64,000 nt of DNA from Fontivita pretiosa (GTDB lineage Bacteria > Planctomycetota > Phycisphaerae > Tepidisphaerales > Tepidisphaeraceae): assembly GCF_050410795.1 (NCBI RefSeq), contig NZ_CP191258.1, positions 5,474,122 through 5,538,121 on the forward strand, in the 5' to 3' direction. A model generated the notes under the pieces. The model saw nothing but the letters and a program-made list of their open reading frames with translations, had not been told where the DNA came from and did no database searches. Every line of letters begins with the position of its first letter. Within the stretch, counting starts at the first letter, position 1. A program made the translations under genes and the position numbers. Below, piece after piece: positions 60,722-64,000 of this stretch.

Positions 60722-60847
60722 ATGGTCGGCCACAGCGCCGAATTACCCGGGCTCACCGAAAAGCAGCGCCGCGCCTGCGTGCTGCGGCTCAATGAGCCGA
60801 CCATCGCCGGTCGCGAGGCCAGCGAGCTGCTGCGGCTGAACAAGTAG
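60722..60847 (+). CDS. Candidate 41-residue small protein
   Basis: 41 residues directly after the XRE gene. LTEKQRRACVLRLNEPTIAG then REASELLRLNK is a helix-turn-helix-sized peptide with a possible second helix. No homologue can be named and the start has no Shine-Dalgarno. It may be a real short accessory protein or a gene remnant. Confidence 0.35.
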   Translation: MVGHSAELPGLTEKQRRACVLRLNEPTIAGREASELLRLNK

Positions 60848-60927
60848 AGCTTCAACCGGCGTTACGAGATAGCCGTGCGGCGCGTCGTACTGCTGGACGT
60901 TAACGACCCCTCGAAAGAGGAGGATCC

Positions 60928-61503
60928 ATGTCGGCCACAAGCGACTCTTCGGGCCGTCGCGCTGACGCAACGGCGGAGAGGTGTAGCCATTGCGGCATTA
61001 ATATCCCGCCCGATCGCCCCGCGATGATCTGGCGTGAGCGCGTAGTCTGCGAGCTTTGTTATGACTACCTGGCCACGCGATCGGATCGGGCGCACGGGGA
61101 TGCTCGCGGCGGCCCGGATGTGCTGGATGATCCTCTCGCCATGACGGGTCAGCCGCAGCCTCCGATCGACCCAATGTATCCCGAGCCAACCGTGGCCGAC
61201 TTCGGAAGCTTGCTGGCGGTCGTGGCGGGCTGGGTCTTGCTCATTGTTGGCTTCGCATCCGTTCTGATCGGGACTGTGATGGCACTCACCGTCATCATGG
61301 GCCGGCCTGAGGCGCCAATCACCAGGGCTGAGGGGGTCGGCGAGGCGCTGGTGCGAACGATCGTCGGCGGTGGCAGCGCATACCTGATCGCGGTTGGACT
61401 GGGGGCGATTGCAGCCGCGGCGAATCTTTGGCTCTTGAGAGGCATCTACGAGCATCTGGTAAAAAGCTCGAACTCCCGGCCTCGACGGTGGCGATCAGTT
61501 TAG
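60928..61503 (+). CDS. Zinc-ribbon membrane protein, possibly cut by the IS
   Basis: 191 residues. N-terminal zinc ribbon CSHCGINIPPDRPAMIWRER then VCELCYDYLA (two C-x2-C pairs), then two hydrophobic segments (about 95-120 and 145-168). GAGGAGG before the ATG supports the start. The TAG stop straddles the presumed left end of the IS5-type element at 61503, so the natural C-terminus may have been lost. The ribbon plus membrane part is common in unassigned planctomycete proteins. Confidence 0.55.
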   Translation: MSATSDSSGRRADATAERCSHCGINIPPDRPAMIWRERVVCELCYDYLATRSDRAHGDARGGPDVLDDPLAMTGQPQPPIDPMYPEPTVADFGSLLAVVAGWVLLIVGFASVLIGTVMALTVIMGRPEAPITRAEGVGEALVRTIVGGGSAYLIAVGLGAIAAAANLWLLRGIYEHLVKSSNSRPRRWRSV

Positions 61504-62420
61504 GCTCTGTCTGAAAACTCCGAATTTGCATAAACTGCCGTGACGACATGGAGGTTGCCACTCATGAAACGGCACGAGCTGACGGACGAGCAATGGGCGT
61601 TGGTCGAGCCGCATCTGCCGCGGAGCACGGCCCGAACCGGGCGCCCGGCTCGCGATCGACGAACGCTGCTCAACGGCATTTTCTGGATTCTCTGTACCGG
61701 CGCGCCTTGGCGCGATCTGCCCGAACGCTTCGGCCCCTGGCAGACCGTGTACGACCACTTTCGCAAGTGGCGCAAAAGCGGCGTCTTTGCCCGCATCATC
61801 GAGACGCTGCAGGTCAAGCTCGACAACCAGGGATACATCGACTGGGAACTGTGGTGCGTGGACGGGTCATCCGTCCGCGCCGCCCGCGCTGCGGCCGGGG
61901 CTGACAAAAAAGTTGCCGACGGCACCCCGACGAACCCGCCGACCACGCACTGGGCCGCTCGCGAGGCGGGTTTGGCTCCAAATTCCACGTGGTCACTGAC
62001 GGTGCGGGCACTCCGCTGGCCATCGAAGTCACCGCCGGGCAAGTCCACGAATCGACGCGGGCCGAATCGGTCATCGCAGAGGCGATCGCGACGCTGATCG
62101 GCCGACGACGAAAGAAACGCAAGCGTCGCCACAAGCCCCGCAAGCTCGCCGGCGACAAAGGATACAGCGTGCAGCGCGTGCGCGACTGGCTGGCCGAGCA
62201 GAAGATCGAGCCGGTGATTCCGCACAGGGAAAATGAGCTGGCGCGACATGACCCGGCGGTGTGGTTCGACCGCTGGGCCTACCGCGGCCGCTGCGTAGCC
62301 GAGCAGTGCGTCGGCTGGCTCAAGGAGTTCCGGCGCATCGGAACGCGGTTCGAGAAGCTGGCCGTGCATTTCCATGGAATGCTACAGTTGGCGATGATCC
62401 GCCGGTATCTCAAACTCTAG
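61503..62420. mobile_element. IS5-type insertion sequence (right end not defined)
   Basis: Begins at about 61503 with GGCTCTGTCTGAAAACTCCG, typical of an IS5-group left end, and contains a two-frame transposase. I found no matching inverted repeat after the transposase stop at 62420, so the right end is lost, diverged or further away. The element may be a defective copy. Confidence 0.7.
61564..62420 (+). CDS. IS5-family transposase OrfAB by -1 frameshift
   Basis: The first frame (61564-62097) starts MKRHELTDEQWALVEPHLP, the DUF4096-type N-terminus of IS5 OrfA, and reaches WCVDGSSVRAARAAAGADKK. The frame then leaves the family sequence. The -1 frame after the A6G run at 61906-61911 reads DEPADHALGRSRGGFGSKFH, then VVTDGAGTPLAIEVTAGQVH and EKLAVHFHGMLQLAMIRRYL, the usual C-terminal DDE part. 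The fusion would be about 285 residues. GGAGG before the ATG is strong. Translation of the active enzyme depends on the slip; alternatively the shift is a simple mutation. Confidence 0.82.
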
Positions 62421-62541
62421 TAGGCGCTCCCCCAGCCATCGACAGCCACAGCGGTGATGGGCTGAGCCAGTGCATGGACCAGTGAGACACGCCGTGTCCC
62501 CACGTTTCCCAGTTGGTTGGCATCGCATCGTAATTCGCCCT

Positions 62542-62799
62542 TCACGCCGGCAACTGCGCACCTGCCCGGGCGATCGCCTCGCGCCGCAGCAGCAGCGTGC
62601 CCCGCAGCTCGTGGATTCCGTCGAGCACCGCGCCGATCGCCATCCCCAGCTTCGCAAGCTCGTCGATCTGGTGCTGCGCCTGCGCCTCGTCGGGGGCGAG
62701 CTGGCCGGCCTCGATCGCCTGGCGGCGATGATCCAGCGCCGCGGCCAGCAGGTGAAGGGTGTCGATCAGCTCGGCGATCGCCTCGGGGTTGTCGTGCAT
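62542..62799 (-). CDS. Small helical phage-element protein
   Basis: 85 residues, nearly all helix: EAIAELIDTLHLLAAALDHR, then RQAIEAGQLAPDEAQ and IDELAKLGMAIGAVLDGIHE. No Cys, no signal. It follows the tape-measure-like gene by 10 bases on the same strand, so it may be a chaperone or assembly factor of the tail, as the genes next to tape measures often are. I do not recognise a family. Confidence 0.5.
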   Translation of the reverse strand: MHDNPEAIAELIDTLHLLAAALDHRRQAIEAGQLAPDEAQAQHQIDELAKLGMAIGAVLDGIHELRGTLLLRREAIARAGAQLPA

Positions 62800-62809
62800 C
62801 GGGGCTTCC

Positions 62810-64000
62810 TCAGGGGGTGCCGGCCGGGCCGGTGGGCTGCGACGGCGCCGCCGGGGCCGGGCCGGAATTCGCCTGCGCGAACGTCAGGAAGTGCTGCGCG
62901 GCCTCGGCCATCTTCCTGGCCCCTTTGACCAGATCCCCGCCGGCGGGCAGTGCCCCGGCGTCCGGCTCGGCCACGCGATCGAACCGCGCCGGCGCCCAGC
63001 GCCGCTGCCGCGCCATCCAGCCGGCCGCGGCCCTGCCGGTGGGGTCCGCCGCCTGGAGCCGGTGGTACTCAGCCAGCGACTCGGGGCTGAATCGATAGCC
63101 GGCCTGCCACGCCCTGGCCAGCTCCTGGGCGTCCTGCTGGTTCATGGCGCTGGTGTCGGCGTCCTTGACCATCCCGAGCTGGATCCGTTGCATGTAATTC
63201 TGCCAGATCAGCGCCTCGCGCGAGGCCATGTCCGGCCCGGCCGACTGAAGCGCCGCGTCGGTGATTTTGTTGATGCTCAGGGCGGCGTAGCGGTTTCTGG
63301 CCCCGTACAGCTCCATCTCGCCGGCGGCCTGGCGGCGGATCTCCTCGTCGGTCAGCCAGGGCTGCTCTTTTCGCAGCGTCAGCTCGGCGCCGGTGCGGGT
63401 CAGCTCCCAGAGCGTGGCCTTCCTCAGCGCCTCGGGATCCTGCGCCAATTCGGCGCCGATGTTCTCGCGCAGGATGCCTGCGGATCGGCTCAGCATCGCC
63501 ATCGAATACGCCGGGTCGGCGCCGCGCTGAATCGCCCGGCCCATCAGGAAGTTCTCGCCGACGCCGGCGACGCGCTGGCGCGACTGCTGGAACTGCCCGA
63601 GGTTCTCGAGCAGCGTGGCGGCGACAACCGCGCCCTCGGCCTCAAAGATCTGGCTGATCGCCGACAATTGCTGGTCGCGGCCCATGCCCTGGAGGCGCGA
63701 GCGGATCTCGCCCAGCCTCCCGCCGAAGCTGCTGCTTTGGAATTTGAAGCCCAGCACGTCCTGCGCCTTGAGCATCCGCATCGGCAGGCTGCGAAGCTGC
63801 CGCAGGGTCGGCTCGTTGCGGCCCAGCCGCTGGGTGGTCACCTGCAGCGCCGCGGCGAAGTCCTCGAATCCATACCCGCCGGTCTTGAAGGTGGGGAACA
63901 CGTCTGGCGCATAGGTCGCCAGCTCCGACATGTTGATGGTCCCCTCGGATTCAGTGAACGCTCTCGGCCAGGAAGTTTCGCTAACCCCCGCGCGACTCGC
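62810..64000 (-). CDS. Phage tail tape-measure-like protein, C-terminal part (runs off the window)
   Basis: About 396 codons visible, with the reading frame open to the window edge; the first Met in view is at 63931. Near the start ELATYAPDVFPTFKTGGYGF then EDFAAALQV, RQLRSLPMRMLKAQDVLGF and LQGMGRDQQLSAISQIFEAE look like the T/F-x-x-G-Y/F-G repeats and helical core of TP901-type tape measures. Later parts are helical with Ala/Gln runs, and the tail is Pro/Ala-rich. Tape measures set phage tail length and are usually far longer, so this is only the end. Other helical phage proteins remain possible. Confidence 0.5.
   Translation of the reverse strand, partial: ASRAGVSETSWPRAFTESEGTINMSELATYAPDVFPTFKTGGYGFEDFAAALQVTTQRLGRNEPTLRQLRSLPMRMLKAQDVLGFKFQSSSFGGRLGEIRSRLQGMGRDQQLSAISQIFEAEGAVVAATLLENLGQFQQSRQRVAGVGENFLMGRAIQRGADPAYSMAMLSRSAGILRENIGAELAQDPEALRKATLWELTRTGAELTLRKEQPWLTDEEIRRQAAGEMELYGARNRYAALSINKITDAALQSAGPDMASREALIWQNYMQRIQLGMVKDADTSAMNQQDAQELARAWQAGYRFSPESLAEYHRLQAADPTGRAAAGWMARQRRWAPARFDRVAEPDAGALPAGGDLVKGARKMAEAAQHFLTFAQANSGPAPAAPSQPTGPAGTP

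Larger units (their letters stand above)
57841..64000. mobile_element. Integrative element (phage-like) at tRNA-Arg(CCG), left part
   Basis: Starts at the tRNA-Arg attachment site and runs past the window. Contents in order: tyrosine integrase, small unknown, excisionase-like HTH, unknown, XRE regulator, small and membrane unknowns, an IS5-type element, a small helical protein and a tail tape-measure-like gene. The genes up to 60375 point to the left and the XRE gene points right, as in phage control regions. It looks like an integrated phage or satellite; length and cargo beyond 64000 are not visible. Confidence 0.7.

Noticed and set aside
62420..62541. Right inverted repeat of the IS5-type element
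   Set aside because: No sequence complementary to GGCTCTGTCTGAAAAC was found, so the right end is left undefined.

Overview
The window reads as chromosome of a GC-rich planctomycete, most likely class Phycisphaerae. This is inferred from the mix of families: a TIGR03790-type protein, a CvpA-like protein with a very long tail, a prepilin-like protein with a variant H-x-DG end, secreted FAD-dependent oxidoreductases beside beta-propeller proteins, and GspE/PilB-like machinery. No rRNA or CRISPR array was seen.

Layout. 1-17 kb is mostly household and envelope functions: the 3' end of a GspE/PilB-like gene, a CvpA-like protein, two integral-membrane sugar transferases, MgtC, three STAS-domain proteins (one a SulP anion transporter), homoserine dehydrogenase, a sodium symporter with a small membrane partner, and a class B penicillin-binding protein. 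NadB follows on the minus strand. 18.9-34.4 kb is an accessory locus for secreted proteins, nearly all on the minus strand: four paralogous beta-propeller proteins, two paralogous Sec-exported FAD oxidoreductases, one MFS transporter, and one secreted two-repeat protein gene cut by an insertion sequence. The IS has 18-bp perfect inverted repeats and a 10-bp target duplication. A lone prepilin-like gene points the other way.

34.4-53.3 kb returns to core functions: a class V aminotransferase, tRNA-Arg(TCT), an MBL/beta-CASP nuclease, cysteine desulfurase, polyprenyl synthase, a GH113-like protein, AspS, an ASCH/C39 gene pair, a zinc ribbon, a TIGR03790 protein, an AsmA-like protein, a carboxy-terminal protease, ArgS and an iron-binding-type solute receptor. 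53.4-57.7 kb holds a lipoprotein and a small regulon: a membrane protein, a winged-helix regulator and a B12/radical SAM enzyme, with two matching palindromes CTTTAC-N3-GTAAAG in front of the two transcription units.

57.8-64 kb is the left part of an integrative element in tRNA-Arg(CCG). It has a tyrosine integrase whose last codons lie in the tRNA, an excisionase-like protein, an XRE regulator, several small unknowns, an IS5-type element whose transposase needs a -1 frameshift, and a tail tape-measure-like gene running off the window. The far end of the element is not in view.

Two patterns cut across the window. Several genes without a Shine-Dalgarno have a TANNNT hexamer 5-10 bases (four times exactly 7) before the start codon, which suggests leaderless transcripts. 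Convergent gene ends carry long near-perfect palindromes. The most promising undescribed systems are the propeller/FAD-oxidoreductase locus and the palindrome-controlled radical SAM regulon. All function calls rest on motif recognition by eye; no searches were run.
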